Source: Rhodopseudomonas palustris
Lineage (GTDB): Bacteria > Pseudomonadota > Alphaproteobacteria > Rhizobiales > Xanthobacteraceae
DNA: 64,000 nucleotides
Assembly (NCBI RefSeq): GCF_003226555.1
Contig: NZ_QKQS01000042.1
Span: 62,001-126,000, forward strand
Direction of reading: 5' to 3'
A program made the translations under genes and the position numbers. The notes beneath the pieces were generated by a model. That model saw nothing but the letters and a program-made list of their open reading frames with translations. It had not been told where the DNA came from and did no database searches. Positions 49,536 through 58,895 of this stretch are shown piece after piece. Every line of letters starts with the position of its first letter. The stretch's first letter is position 1.

Positions 49536-50918
49536 ATGCATCCGATCTTCCAATCCGCCCCCGAGCAGAAGACGACTCCAATCTCATTCGTCACCAAGTC
49601 GAGTTGGGACGCCGTTCGCGCCGGGCTGCCGCAAGCGGCGCAGCGCTTTGCCTCGGCGAACGGCTACAGCGGCAAACCCGGCCAATATCTGGCGCTGCCG
49701 ACAGCGGACGGCGACATTGGACACGTGTTGTTCGGCCTCGATGAACTCGGCGCACGAAGCCATGACCCGTTTCGTCCGGGCGCCCTGCCCGGCCTGCTGC
49801 CGGCCGGCGTCTATCGCTTCGCCAATGCGCCACACGACGCGCGGCTCGCGGCGCTCGCCTTCGCGCTCGGCACCTATAAGTTCGGCCGCTATCGCAAGGT
49901 CGAGCCGCCGGCGGTACGGCTGGTGCCGCCCGATGGGGTCGATCCCGCTGCGGTCAGCCGCGCTGCCGAAGCCGCCGCGCTGGCACGCGACCTGATCAAC
50001 ACGCCGGCGAACGATATGGGCCCGGCCGAACTCGCGGAGGCCGCCGAGGCGCTGGCGACGCGGTTCGGCGCGAACCTCAGCGTCATCGTTGGCGACGAGC
50101 TCTCTACTCAGAATTTTCCGCTGATCCATGCCGTCGGCATGGCGTCGACCCGTGCACCGCGACTGATCGATCTCACCTGGGGTGATCTGTCCCACCCGAA
50201 GGTCACGTTGGTTGGCAAGGGCGTGTGCTTCGATACCGGCGGTCTGGATCTGAAGCCGTCGAGCGCGATGCTGATCATGAAGAAGGACATGGGCGGGGCC
50301 GCCAACGTCTTGGCGTTGGCGTCGATGATCATGGACGCCGGATTGAAACTGCGGCTCCGCGTGCTGATCCCGGCGGTCGAGAACTCCGTCGCCGGCAACG
50401 CGATGCGGCCGCTCGACATCTTCGCCTCGCGTAAAGGGCCGACCGTCGAAATCGGCAACACCGATGCCGAAGGCCGCTTGGTGCTGGCCGATGCGCTGGC
50501 CTATGCGGACGAGGACGCGCCGGATCTGCTGATCGATCTCGGCACGCTGACCGGTGCCGCCCGCGTCGCGCTCGGCCCAGATCTTCCGCCCTACTACACC
50601 AACGACGAGGCGCTGGCGCTCGACGTCGCGCGTCACGCGAGCGCGGAGAACGATCCGCTGTGGCGGATGCCGCTGTGGGGCCCGTACGACTCGTGGCTCG
50701 ACTCCAAGGTCGCGAACATCAACAACGCGCCGTCCGGCGGCTTTGCCGGCTCGATTACGTGCACGCTGTTCCTGCAGCGCTTCGTCGAAGCCGCCAAGAG
50801 CTGGCTGCACGTCGATATCTACGGCTGGACGCCGAAGGCCAAGCCCGGTCGGCCGGAGGGCGGCGAATGTCAGGCGGCGCGCGCGATCTTCGCGCTGTTG
50901 AGCGAGCGCTATGGCTGA
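49536..50918 (+). CDS. M17 leucyl aminopeptidase family protein
   Basis: 460 residues from ATG 49536 (MHPIFQSAPEQ). The catalytic half has the zinc-binding GKGVCFDTGGLDLKPSSAML, KKDMGGAANVLA and the signature NTDAEGRLVLADAL, all complete. It removes N-terminal residues from peptides in the cytoplasm. Its stop overlaps the start of an NlpC/P60 hydrolase by eight bases, which hints at joint turnover of cell-wall peptides. Confidence 0.93.
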   Translation: MHPIFQSAPEQKTTPISFVTKSSWDAVRAGLPQAAQRFASANGYSGKPGQYLALPTADGDIGHVLFGLDELGARSHDPFRPGALPGLLPAGVYRFANAPHDARLAALAFALGTYKFGRYRKVEPPAVRLVPPDGVDPAAVSRAAEAAALARDLINTPANDMGPAELAEAAEALATRFGANLSVIVGDELSTQNFPLIHAVGMASTRAPRLIDLTWGDLSHPKVTLVGKGVCFDTGGLDLKPSSAMLIMKKDMGGAANVLALASMIMDAGLKLRLRVLIPAVENSVAGNAMRPLDIFASRKGPTVEIGNTDAEGRLVLADALAYADEDAPDLLIDLGTLTGAARVALGPDLPPYYTNDEALALDVARHASAENDPLWRMPLWGPYDSWLDSKVANINNAPSGGFAGSITCTLFLQRFVEAAKSWLHVDIYGWTPKAKPGRPEGGECQAARAIFALLSERYG

Positions 50919-51768
50919 CCCGCGTTTCGATCGGAGGTTGACGCCGGCGCGGCCGGACCTCGCGGCCAAATACCTCGAGGGCCAAGTCTCCGCGGCCCGC
51001 TTCGTCGAAGGCGAGGTGTTCGAAGTCAGCTACGGCGTCGCTCCGGTGCGGCGCGAGCCGTTTGCCGGCGCGATGCTGGAGACCGAAGCGCTCAAGGGCG
51101 AGCGCGTCACCGTTTATGAGCGCACCGAAGAAGGCTGGGCCTGGGGCCAACTGATGACCGACAGCTATGTCGGCTGGCTGCCCGACCTCGCTTTGTACAA
51201 GCCTACCGCAGAACCGACCCACAAAGTGACGGCGCTACGCACCTTGGCGTTCCCCGGTCCTTCGATCAAACTGCCACCGGCGGAGACGTTGCCACTCGGC
51301 GCGCGGCTGACGATCATCCGCGAGCAGGAGAGCTTCGCGGTGACGCAGGAGGGCTGGTACGTCCCGCGCCAGCACGTCGCTCCTCTCGCCCACGTCGAAT
51401 CCGATTTCGTCGCAATCGCCGAGCGCTTCCTCGGCACGCCGTATCTGTGGGGCGGCCGAAGCAGCCTCGGCATCGATTGCTCAGGTCTGGTGCAAACCGC
51501 GCTGGCGGCTTGCGGAATCGCGGCACCGCGCGACAGCGACATGCAGCAAGCCGCGCTCGGCACGTCCGTGTCGCTCGCCGATCAGACGGCGCTGAAGCGC
51601 GGGGATCTACTGTTCTGGAACGGCCACGTCGCGATTGCGCGCGACGCCGTCAGCCTCGTCCACGCCAACGCCTATCACATGGCGACCGCGACCGAGCCGA
51701 CCCAGGAGGCGATCGCCCGGATTGCAGCCGCCGGCAGCGCGCTGACTGCAATCAGGCGGCTCGGCTGA
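50911..51768 (+). CDS. NlpC/P60 cell-wall peptidase with SH3-like domains
   Basis: 285 residues. Two SH3b-like regions (about 25-95 and 105-160: GWAWGQLMTDSYVGWLPD; EGWYVPRQHVAPL) precede the NlpC/P60 domain. Its catalytic Cys190 (GIDCSGLVQ), His239 (FWNGHVAIA) and a third polar residue, His251, are present. It should cut gamma-D-Glu-diamino acid bonds in murein peptides. No signal peptide is seen, so it probably acts on recycled peptides in the cytoplasm. It is coupled to the M17 aminopeptidase, and its 3' end overlaps the converging Nudix gene by 17 bases. Confidence 0.9.
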   Translation: MADPRFDRRLTPARPDLAAKYLEGQVSAARFVEGEVFEVSYGVAPVRREPFAGAMLETEALKGERVTVYERTEEGWAWGQLMTDSYVGWLPDLALYKPTAEPTHKVTALRTLAFPGPSIKLPPAETLPLGARLTIIREQESFAVTQEGWYVPRQHVAPLAHVESDFVAIAERFLGTPYLWGGRSSLGIDCSGLVQTALAACGIAAPRDSDMQQAALGTSVSLADQTALKRGDLLFWNGHVAIARDAVSLVHANAYHMATATEPTQEAIARIAAAGSALTAIRRLG

Positions 51769-52390
51769 AGCACTCTTGCAGCCGCGCGCGGTTGAGCGCC
51801 AGCCACTGCATCGCCGTGACCAGCAGCGCATTGTTGAAAGCGCCGCGGCTCAGCGCAGCCAGCGCCTCATCGATCGCAACGACGAACGGCTCGGTGTCCT
51901 CATCCTCTTCCGCAAGGCCAGCCCGTTGCAGGATGGCGCTGGAATCGACGTGGCCGACGAAGAAAACGATCTGCTCGTCGGTGATGCCGGGTGTCGGTAG
52001 CACACGATAGAGCTCAGCGAGCTGCGTTGGCGCCACGCCGATCTCTTCGATACATTCGCGCCGCGCGGCATCCGCGTCGCTTTCGTGAGAATCGATCCGT
52101 CCAGCGACGATTTCGACCATGTCGCCACGACCGGTGGCGAGATGCGCCGGCAGGCGAAACTGTCGGATCAACACGATCGAATCCCGCGCCAGATCGATCG
52201 GGATCACGGCGGCGACACGGCTGGCGCGCAGCACGTCTCGCCGCTGCAACAGCGGAGGCTCTCCGTCCCGCCGCAGCGAAACCTCGAAGCGTTCATAGGC
52301 CATGAAGCCCTGCCCGATCAGTTCGGGCGTCGACACCATGACGTCAGCCACGCGGTCCGCGAGCTGATCAGTCTCGTTGCTCTCGCTCAT
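51752..52390 (-). CDS. Nudix hydrolase, ADP-ribose pyrophosphatase-like
   Basis: 212 residues from ATG 52390 (MSESNETDQLADRV). A full Nudix box is present (GRIDSHESDADAARRECIEE, followed by IGV), with the TPGITDEQIVFFVGHV segment of the ADP-ribose/GDP-mannose class about 20 residues later. The substrate is most likely a nucleoside-diphosphate sugar. Its stop lies inside the 3' end of the opposing NlpC/P60 gene. Confidence 0.88.
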   Translation of the reverse strand: MSESNETDQLADRVADVMVSTPELIGQGFMAYERFEVSLRRDGEPPLLQRRDVLRASRVAAVIPIDLARDSIVLIRQFRLPAHLATGRGDMVEIVAGRIDSHESDADAARRECIEEIGVAPTQLAELYRVLPTPGITDEQIVFFVGHVDSSAILQRAGLAEEDEDTEPFVVAIDEALAALSRGAFNNALLVTAMQWLALNRARLQECFSRAA

Positions 52391-52397
52391 CAACCAC

Positions 52398-54035
52398 CTA
52401 TTGGGCCGCGGCGCCGTCGGGCGAGGTCTCGAGCCGAAACGCGGCGGCGAACAGCGCACGCGTATAGTCGGTCTTCGGAGCCTTGAACAGCTCCGCCGCA
52501 GGGCCTTCCTCCACGACCTTGCCCTGTTTCATGACGATCAGATGACTGGCGAGCGAGGCCACCACGCGCAAATCGTGCGAGATGAACATATAAGTCAGGT
52601 CGCGCTTGCGCTGCAGTTCGCGAAGCAGATCGACCATCTGCGCCTGAAACAACATATCGAGCGCACTGGTCGGCTCGTCGAGCACCACGAAATTGGGCTC
52701 CAGCACGACCGCGCGCGCGATCGAAATCCGCTGACGCTGGCCACCAGAGAATTCGTGCGGATAGCGGAAGCGCGTCGCCGGATCGAGACCGACGTCCTTC
52801 AGCGACTTGATCACCCGCGCTTCGCGCTCGGCCTCGTCGAGCTGCGGCTGATGCACGCTGAGCCCCTCGGCGATGATATCGCCCACCGACATGCGCGGAC
52901 TGAGTGCGCCGAACGGGTCTTGAAATACGATCTGCATATCGCGGCGATAGGTGCGCATCTGCTTGAACTTCAGCCCCTGAACATCGTCACCGAGAAACAC
53001 GATCGGTCCGTCCGACGAGATCAGCCGCAGGAGCGCCAATCCGAGCGTGGTCTTGCCCGAACCGGACTCCCCGACCACGCCGAGCGTCTCGCCCTTACGG
53101 ATCGCCAGCGTCACCCCGTCGACTGCCTTGATATGGCCGACCGTCTTGCGCAGCAGGCCACGACGGATCGGAAACCAGACCTTGAGATCGTCGGTCGAGA
53201 TCACCACCGGCGCATCGGGACAGGGCGGCGCCGGATCGGGCTTCGGCTCGGCCGCGAGCAGCGCCTTGGTGTAGGGATGCTGCGGATCGGCAAACACCTG
53301 CTCGACCGGCCCCTGCTCGACGATCTTACCGGTGTGCATCACGCACACCGTGTCGGCGATGCGGCGGACGATGCCGAGATCATGGGTGATGAACAGCATG
53401 CTCATGCCGAGCCGGGCGCGGATGTCGGCGAGGAGCGCCAGGATCTGCGCCTGCACGGTGACGTCGAGCGCGGTCGTCGGTTCGTCGGCGATCAGCAGGT
53501 CCGGCTCGTTGGCGAGCGCCATCGCAATCATCACCCGCTGCCGCTGGCCGCCGGACAATTGATGCGGATAGCTGGCGAGGCGTGTCTCCGGCTCCGGGAT
53601 GCCGACCTGGGTCAGCAGCTCGATGATCCGCGACCGCGCCTTGGCGCCGCGCACCCCGCCGTGCAATTGCAGGATCTCGCCGATCTGCGCCTCGATCGTG
53701 TGCAGCGGATTGAGCGAGGTCATCGGCTCCTGAAATACGATCGAGATCTCGTTGCCGCGAATGCCACGGATCTCGCGCTCGGACATGCCGAGCAGTTCGC
53801 GCCCCTTGAACCGGATCTGTCCGGACGGATGCGATGCGCTCGGATACGGCAGCAGCTTCAGAATCGACAGCGCGCTCACCGACTTGCCCGACCCCGACTC
53901 CCCGACCAGCGCGACGCACTCGCCGCGCTTGATCTGGTACGAAATATGGTCGACCGCGGTGGTGGCGCCGCTCGGCTGGTGAAACGCGACCGACAGGTCG
54001 CTGACGTCGAGCAAAGGCTGGTTGATCGCGTCCAT
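52398..54035 (-). CDS. yejF: Peptide ABC transporter, double ATPase YejF
   Basis: 545 residues from ATG 54035, which shares its A with the stop of the upstream PIN-toxin gene (TGATG); another ATG nine codons earlier lies inside that gene. Two complete ATPase halves: Walker A GESGSGKS in both, signatures [12 protein letters not shown] and [12 protein letters not shown], Walker [14 protein letters not shown] and [13 protein letters not shown]. It powers YejABE uptake of oligopeptides and, in enterobacteria, microcin C. It is split from yejE by the antitoxin-toxin pair. Confidence 0.93.
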   Translation of the reverse strand: MDAINQPLLDVSDLSVAFHQPSGATTAVDHISYQIKRGECVALVGESGSGKSVSALSILKLLPYPSASHPSGQIRFKGRELLGMSEREIRGIRGNEISIVFQEPMTSLNPLHTIEAQIGEILQLHGGVRGAKARSRIIELLTQVGIPEPETRLASYPHQLSGGQRQRVMIAMALANEPDLLIADEPTTALDVTVQAQILALLADIRARLGMSMLFITHDLGIVRRIADTVCVMHTGKIVEQGPVEQVFADPQHPYTKALLAAEPKPDPAPPCPDAPVVISTDDLKVWFPIRRGLLRKTVGHIKAVDGVTLAIRKGETLGVVGESGSGKTTLGLALLRLISSDGPIVFLGDDVQGLKFKQMRTYRRDMQIVFQDPFGALSPRMSVGDIIAEGLSVHQPQLDEAEREARVIKSLKDVGLDPATRFRYPHEFSGGQRQRISIARAVVLEPNFVVLDEPTSALDMLFQAQMVDLLRELQRKRDLTYMFISHDLRVVASLASHLIVMKQGKVVEEGPAAELFKAPKTDYTRALFAAAFRLETSPDGAAAQ

Positions 54036-54475
54036 CAGGCAAGCTCGCAGAGTTGAAGCCATGTCGGCCCGCCGGCGATTGCGCGGCCCAGCCGCTGGTC
54101 TTCGGTCAAGAAGTAATCACATCCCGTCGCCCGCGCAGTCGCCACGTGAATCGCATCCATCGGTTTGATTCCCAGCTCAGCCTGGAGATGACAGGAGGAC
54201 AGGAGAATGTCGCGACTGACCGGCACCGTCAGAAGCGGACTAAGAGGTGAAAAGAACAACTCGTACTTTTCCAAATAGTCGGGGCTCTTGAGCGAGATCG
54301 GCTTTGGCATGACCTCGGCAATCGTCAGTTCGGAGGTCACCACTCGCACTGTATCGGCATCGACCGCGCTCAAAAACGCACGGATCGTCTCGGCCCATTG
54401 GCTGCCTTGCTCGATCGCATAGATGATGATGTTCGAGTCCAGGTAGATCGGACGTTCTTTGTAGCGCTCCCACAT
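54035..54475 (-). CDS. PIN-domain toxin (VapC-like)
   Basis: 146 residues from ATG 54475. The acidic set is complete: Asp13 (IYLDSNIIIYAIE), Glu49 (VTSELTIAEVM), Asp107 (GIKPMDAIHVATA), Asp126 (LTEDQRLGRAI). It is probably an Mg2+-dependent ribonuclease. The start overlaps the upstream antitoxin stop and the stop overlaps the yejF start (TGATG at both), so the toxin sits in the middle of a transporter operon. It is a different PIN subgroup from the toxin in the urease operon. Confidence 0.88.
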   Translation of the reverse strand: MWERYKERPIYLDSNIIIYAIEQGSQWAETIRAFLSAVDADTVRVVTSELTIAEVMPKPISLKSPDYLEKYELFFSPLSPLLTVPVSRDILLSSCHLQAELGIKPMDAIHVATARATGCDYFLTEDQRLGRAIAGGPTWLQLCELA

Positions 54476-54690
54476 CAGTGATCTTCGCGCAAGTCGCGGA
54501 TATACCGAACGACGTCCTGGTCGCTGCCGTGGAGATTGGGAACGGAGCCTGCCAACGGAGCGAGCATGACCCTCGGCTGACGATCTGCCTTGGGCCTGAA
54601 TTCGATCTCGACCCAACCATGCTGCGGCAGACCTTCCTGAAGGTCCGACGGCAGCTTATCGACCGGGTACTCTCGTACGATCTTGTTCAT
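54475..54690 (-). CDS. Putative antitoxin of the PIN toxin
   Basis: 71 residues (MNKIVREYPVDKLPSDLQEG, then HGWVEIEFRPK, ending IRDLREDH). It is small, charged and directly upstream of and overlapping a PIN toxin, which is the standard antitoxin place. I do not recognise a defined DNA-binding fold; the C-terminal YIRDLRED resembles toxin-wrapping helices. Behind CGGAG and 33 nt after yejE. Confidence 0.7.
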   Translation of the reverse strand: MNKIVREYPVDKLPSDLQEGLPQHGWVEIEFRPKADRQPRVMLAPLAGSVPNLHGSDQDVVRYIRDLREDH

Positions 54691-54723
54691 CGCCTCTGCT
54701 CCGGACAGGAGTTTACCACGCCC

Positions 54724-55902
54724 TCACCTGAACGTCTTGCGCGGGTCGAAGGCGTCGCGGACGGCTTCGCCGATGAAGATCAGCAGCGACAGCATGATCG
54801 CGACGGCAAAGAACCCGGTGAAGCCGAGCCACGGTGCCTGGACGTTGGCCTTGCCCTGCGCGAGCAACTCGCCCAGCGACGGCGAGCCGGGCGGCAGGCC
54901 GAAGCCGAGGAAGTCGAGCGCGGTCAGCGTCATCACCGAGGACGAGACGATGAACGGCAGGAACGTCATGGTGGCCACCATGGCGTTCGGAAGCAGATGC
55001 CGCAGCATGATCTTGACGTTGGAAACGCCAAGCGCTCGCGCCGCCATGATGTATTCGAAATTGCGTCCGCGCAGGAACTCGGCCCGCACCAGACCGACCA
55101 GCGACACCCAACTGAACAGCAACAAAATACCAAGCAGCACGAAGAAGCCGGGCACTAGGACCGAGGACAGGATCAACAGCAGATACAGCGACGGGATCGC
55201 AGTCCACACCTCGATGAAGCGCTGAAAGCCGAGGTCGACCCAGCCGCCGAAATACCCCTGGATGCCGCCGGCAGCCACGCCGATGATCGACGAGATGATC
55301 GTCAAACTGAGGCCGAACAGGATCGAAATGCGGAAGCCGTAGATCAGCCGGGCGACGACATCCCTCCCCTGATCATCGGTCCCCAGCCAATTGTATTCGA
55401 GGTCGCTGCAGCTTTTGACGCCCTTCTTGGCGACCACTGCAGCGCATTCCTTCTCCGTCAACAGCCAGGTCGGTTTCGAAGGCGCCGGCGTCGGCAGATC
55501 GAGATTGTGCGTGTCGTAGGAATAACGGATCGGCGCCCAGATCACGGTACCGCCCTTGTCGGCGATCAACTTCTGCAGATAAGGATCGCGATAATCCGCA
55601 GCAGTCTCGAAATCGCCGCCGAAAGTGGTTTCGGCATAGGTGACCACCGCGGGGAAATAGTAATGGCCGTCGAGCTTGATCAGAAGCGGCCGGTCGTTGG
55701 CGATGAACTCGGCGAACAGCGAGACGCCGAACAACACCAGAAAGACCCAGAGCGACCAGTAGCCGCGGCGGTTGGCTTTGAAATTCTGCCAGCGCCGCCT
55801 GTTCAGCGGCGAAAACGATAGCCGGTGGCGCGCAGGCGGCACTGCCTCGCCAAGCGGCGCCGCGGTGGTGCTCTCGATCGGTTCGCGTGACATCACCGTC
55901 AT
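54724..55902 (-). CDS. yejE: Peptide ABC transporter permease YejE
   Basis: 392 residues from ATG 55902, which overlaps the yejB stop (TGATG). A cytoplasmic N-terminus, one helix (YWSLWVFLVLFGVSLFAEF), a ~120-residue periplasmic part (KLDGHYYFPAVVTYAETTFG), then a DppC-type permease with the EAA loop EYIMAARALGVSNVKIML. This long N-part is usual in YejE. It ends NPRK-like (FDPRKTFR), 33 nt before the antitoxin gene. Confidence 0.93.
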   Translation of the reverse strand: MTVMSREPIESTTAAPLGEAVPPARHRLSFSPLNRRRWQNFKANRRGYWSLWVFLVLFGVSLFAEFIANDRPLLIKLDGHYYFPAVVTYAETTFGGDFETAADYRDPYLQKLIADKGGTVIWAPIRYSYDTHNLDLPTPAPSKPTWLLTEKECAAVVAKKGVKSCSDLEYNWLGTDDQGRDVVARLIYGFRISILFGLSLTIISSIIGVAAGGIQGYFGGWVDLGFQRFIEVWTAIPSLYLLLILSSVLVPGFFVLLGILLLFSWVSLVGLVRAEFLRGRNFEYIMAARALGVSNVKIMLRHLLPNAMVATMTFLPFIVSSSVMTLTALDFLGFGLPPGSPSLGELLAQGKANVQAPWLGFTGFFAVAIMLSLLIFIGEAVRDAFDPRKTFR

Positions 55903-57011
55903 CAAACGTCCCGCGCCTCGAAGTCGATCCGCGGATCGATCCACATATAGGTCAGATCGGAGATCAGGTTCACCACCAGGCCGACCAGCGAAAAGATGAA
56001 CAGGGTGCCGAACACCACCGGATAGTCTCGATTGAGTACGCTTTCGAAGCCGAGCAGACCGAGGCCGTCGAGCGAGAAGATGGTTTCGATCAACAGCGAT
56101 CCAGAAAAGAACGCCCCGATGAATGCGCTCGGAAATCCAGCGATCACGATCAGCATGGCGTTTCGAAACACGTGCCCGTACAACACCTGGGTCTCGCTGC
56201 AGCCTTTGGCTCGCGCGGTCATGACGTATTGCTTGCGGATCTCGTCCAGGAACGAATTCTTGGTCAGCAGCGTCATGGTTGCGAAAGCGCCGAGCGCCAT
56301 CGAGATCAACGGCAAGGTCAGGTGCCAGAAATAGTCGATGATCTTCCAATACCAGGGAAACTCGCTCCAGCCGTCGGACGTCAGTCCGCGCAGCGGAAAC
56401 CAGCTGAAGAACGAGCCGCCAGCGAACAGGATGATCAACAGGATCGCGAACAGAAAGCCTGGAATTGCGAAGCCGACGATGATCACCGCCGATGTCCAGG
56501 TATCGAATTTCGAGCCGTCCTGCACCGCCTTGCGGATGCCGAGCGGAATCGAGATCAGATAGGTCAGCAGCATCATCCAGATCCCGAGCGACATCGAAAC
56601 CGGCAACTTCTCCTTGATCAGTTGCAGCACGCTGACGTCACGAAAATAGCTCTTACCGAAATCGAACCGGGCGAAATTCCACAGCATCAGCGCAAAGCGC
56701 TCCGGGGCCGGCTTATCGAAGCCGAATTGCTTCTCCAGGCTCTTGACGAACTCGGGGTCGAGACCCTGCGCGCCGCGATACTTCGAATTGACGGCATCGG
56801 CCGAACCGGCCGCTTGCGGCCGCGCTCCGAAATCGCCGCCCGATGATCCGGAGATCCGCGACGAGGCGCCGGTGTCGGCGCCGGAAATCTGCGCAATGAC
56901 CCGTTCGACCGGCCCGCCGGGCGCGAACTGCACCACAACGAAGGAGACAAACAGAATCCCGAGCAAGGTCGGAAACATCAAGAGGACGCGGCGGGCAATA
57001 TAGGCTGCCAT
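55902..57011 (-). CDS. yejB: Peptide ABC transporter permease YejB
   Basis: 369 residues from ATG 57011 (MAAYIARRVLLMFPTLLGIL), one base after the stop of yejA. It is a DppB-type permease with FAPGGPVERVIAQI near the start, a periplasmic insert, and the EAA loop QYVMTARAKGCSETQVLY. It makes the channel with YejE. Confidence 0.94.
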   Translation of the reverse strand: MAAYIARRVLLMFPTLLGILFVSFVVVQFAPGGPVERVIAQISGADTGASSRISGSSGGDFGARPQAAGSADAVNSKYRGAQGLDPEFVKSLEKQFGFDKPAPERFALMLWNFARFDFGKSYFRDVSVLQLIKEKLPVSMSLGIWMMLLTYLISIPLGIRKAVQDGSKFDTWTSAVIIVGFAIPGFLFAILLIILFAGGSFFSWFPLRGLTSDGWSEFPWYWKIIDYFWHLTLPLISMALGAFATMTLLTKNSFLDEIRKQYVMTARAKGCSETQVLYGHVFRNAMLIVIAGFPSAFIGAFFSGSLLIETIFSLDGLGLLGFESVLNRDYPVVFGTLFIFSLVGLVVNLISDLTYMWIDPRIDFEARDV

Positions 57012-57012
57012 A

Positions 57013-58881
57013 CTATTTGGTTCCTCGGTCGGCGGCAGCCGCCGCGTCTTTGGCCCACCATAAGTCCGGAACGCCGACGCCGGCATATTTCGGCAGCTTC
57101 GGCGGATGACCGAATACGTCCCAATAGGCCAGCCGATGCGAGGCCGAGTACCATTGCGGCACCCAATAGCGACCGGCGCGGATCAACCGGTCGAGCGCGC
57201 GGGCGGCAATCACCAGCTTGGCGCGACTGTCGGCGGCGATCACCTGATCGATCAGCGCATCGATCGCCGGATCGGCGATGCCGGACAGATTGTTGGAGCC
57301 CTTGATAGCGGCCGTTTGCGACGAGAAGTAGTTGCGGAGCGCGTCTCCGGGCACAGTCGAGAATCCGTAACGCTCGATCGTCAGGTCGAAGTCGAAATCA
57401 TCGCGCCTCGCCCGGAGTTGCACCGGATCGACCATGCGTAAAGTGGCCTCAATGCCCAAAGTGCCGAGGTTCTTGATGAAGGGCATATGGTGAGGCTGGA
57501 ACGCCGGCTCGTCGAGCAGGAACTCGACTCGAAAAGGCTCGCCCGACGGGGTCAGGCACTTGCCGTTCTTGATTGGAAATCCGGCCTCTTTCAGAAGTTG
57601 GACGCCCCGGCGCAGCAGCGTCCGATCCTGGCCGGAGCCATCTGACACCGGCGGCACGAACGGCTCGCCGAACACTTCATCCGGCACCTTGCCGCGGAAC
57701 GGCTCGAGCAGCGCCAGTTCCTGCGGCGACGGCGTTCCAACCGCCATCAGGTCGGAATTCTGAAACGGCGACACCGTCCGCGCGTAGGTGCCGTACATGA
57801 TCGTCTTGTTGGTCCATTCGAAATCGAATGCACAGCCGAGCGCCTGGCGCACCCGTGGGTCCTTGAACTTGTCGCGGCGCGTGTTGATGAACCAGCCCTG
57901 GGCGCCGGACGGCGTTTCGTCCGGCAGCATCTCGCGCTTGACGTGGCCGTCGTGGATCGCCGGAAAGTCGTAGCGGGTATTCCAGATGCGCGAGGTGAAC
58001 TCCTCCCGGAACAAATAACTCCGCCCGGTGAAGCCCTCGAAGGCCACATCGCGATCGCGATAGAATTCGTATCGCACGGTGTCGAAATTGTTGGCCCCGA
58101 TGTTGACCGGCAGTTTCGCGCCCCACCAGTCCTTCACCCGGTCGAACTCGATGAACCGGCCCGACTCCAGCCGCCCGACTTTGTACGGCCCGCTGCCGAG
58201 CGGCACCTCCATGGTCGACTCTTCGAACGGCTGCTTGGCGTAGTACGCTTCCGAGAACAGCGGCAGGCCGGCGACGAACAGCGGCACATCACGGGCGCGC
58301 TTCGGCTTGAAGGTGGCCACCAACGTCGCGTCGTCCTCCGCTTTCGCTTCGACGAAATCGCGCAACTGCTGCGTGATCAGCGGATGGCCCTTGGCCTTGA
58401 GGATGTTGAGCGAGAACGCGGCGTCGCGTGCGGTCAGCTTACTGCCGTCGTGAAACCGCGCTTCGGGCCTCATCGTGAATCGATAGGTCAGCCCGTCCGG
58501 TGAGATCACCACCTTGGAGGCAGCGAAGCCGTACATGGCGTCCGGCTCGTCGCCAGCGCGCGCCATCAGTGTCGCGAAGGTCAATCCCATCCCTTGCGCG
58601 CCGTCGCCCTTGAGAATGTAGGCGTTGAGCGAATTGAAGGTCAGGAACGACTGATTGAATGCGCGCACCGACGGGATGGTCGAGAACAGACCCCCTTTGG
58701 GGGCGCGCGGATCGATATAGTCGAAATGCGTAAAATCGACCGGATACTTGAGGTCGCCGAACGCCGAGATCCCATGCGAGGCGGTCTCGCCTTCGGTCGC
58801 GGCTGCGCTCTCCCGCAGATGCGCGACCGCGAGCGCGCCGACGCCGAGAGCGAGCACGTTGCGACGATTGAGTTGCGCCAT
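57013..58881 (-). CDS. Peptide-binding protein YejA-like (second copy)
   Basis: 622 residues from ATG 58881; the frame running to 59250 enters the upstream gene. The signal region is MAQLNRRNVLALGVGALAVA with an RR pair, possibly Tat. It is a family 5 extracellular solute-binding protein: GDLKYPVDFTHFDYIDPRAPKGG and LGSGPYKVGRLESGRFIEFDR. It is similar to, but clearly different from, the upstream YejA. Fourteen bases separate the two genes. Confidence 0.92.
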   Translation of the reverse strand: MAQLNRRNVLALGVGALAVAHLRESAAATEGETASHGISAFGDLKYPVDFTHFDYIDPRAPKGGLFSTIPSVRAFNQSFLTFNSLNAYILKGDGAQGMGLTFATLMARAGDEPDAMYGFAASKVVISPDGLTYRFTMRPEARFHDGSKLTARDAAFSLNILKAKGHPLITQQLRDFVEAKAEDDATLVATFKPKRARDVPLFVAGLPLFSEAYYAKQPFEESTMEVPLGSGPYKVGRLESGRFIEFDRVKDWWGAKLPVNIGANNFDTVRYEFYRDRDVAFEGFTGRSYLFREEFTSRIWNTRYDFPAIHDGHVKREMLPDETPSGAQGWFINTRRDKFKDPRVRQALGCAFDFEWTNKTIMYGTYARTVSPFQNSDLMAVGTPSPQELALLEPFRGKVPDEVFGEPFVPPVSDGSGQDRTLLRRGVQLLKEAGFPIKNGKCLTPSGEPFRVEFLLDEPAFQPHHMPFIKNLGTLGIEATLRMVDPVQLRARRDDFDFDLTIERYGFSTVPGDALRNYFSSQTAAIKGSNNLSGIADPAIDALIDQVIAADSRAKLVIAARALDRLIRAGRYWVPQWYSASHRLAYWDVFGHPPKLPKYAGVGVPDLWWAKDAAAAADRGTK

Positions 58882-58895
58882 ACGCGAAGCAATCC

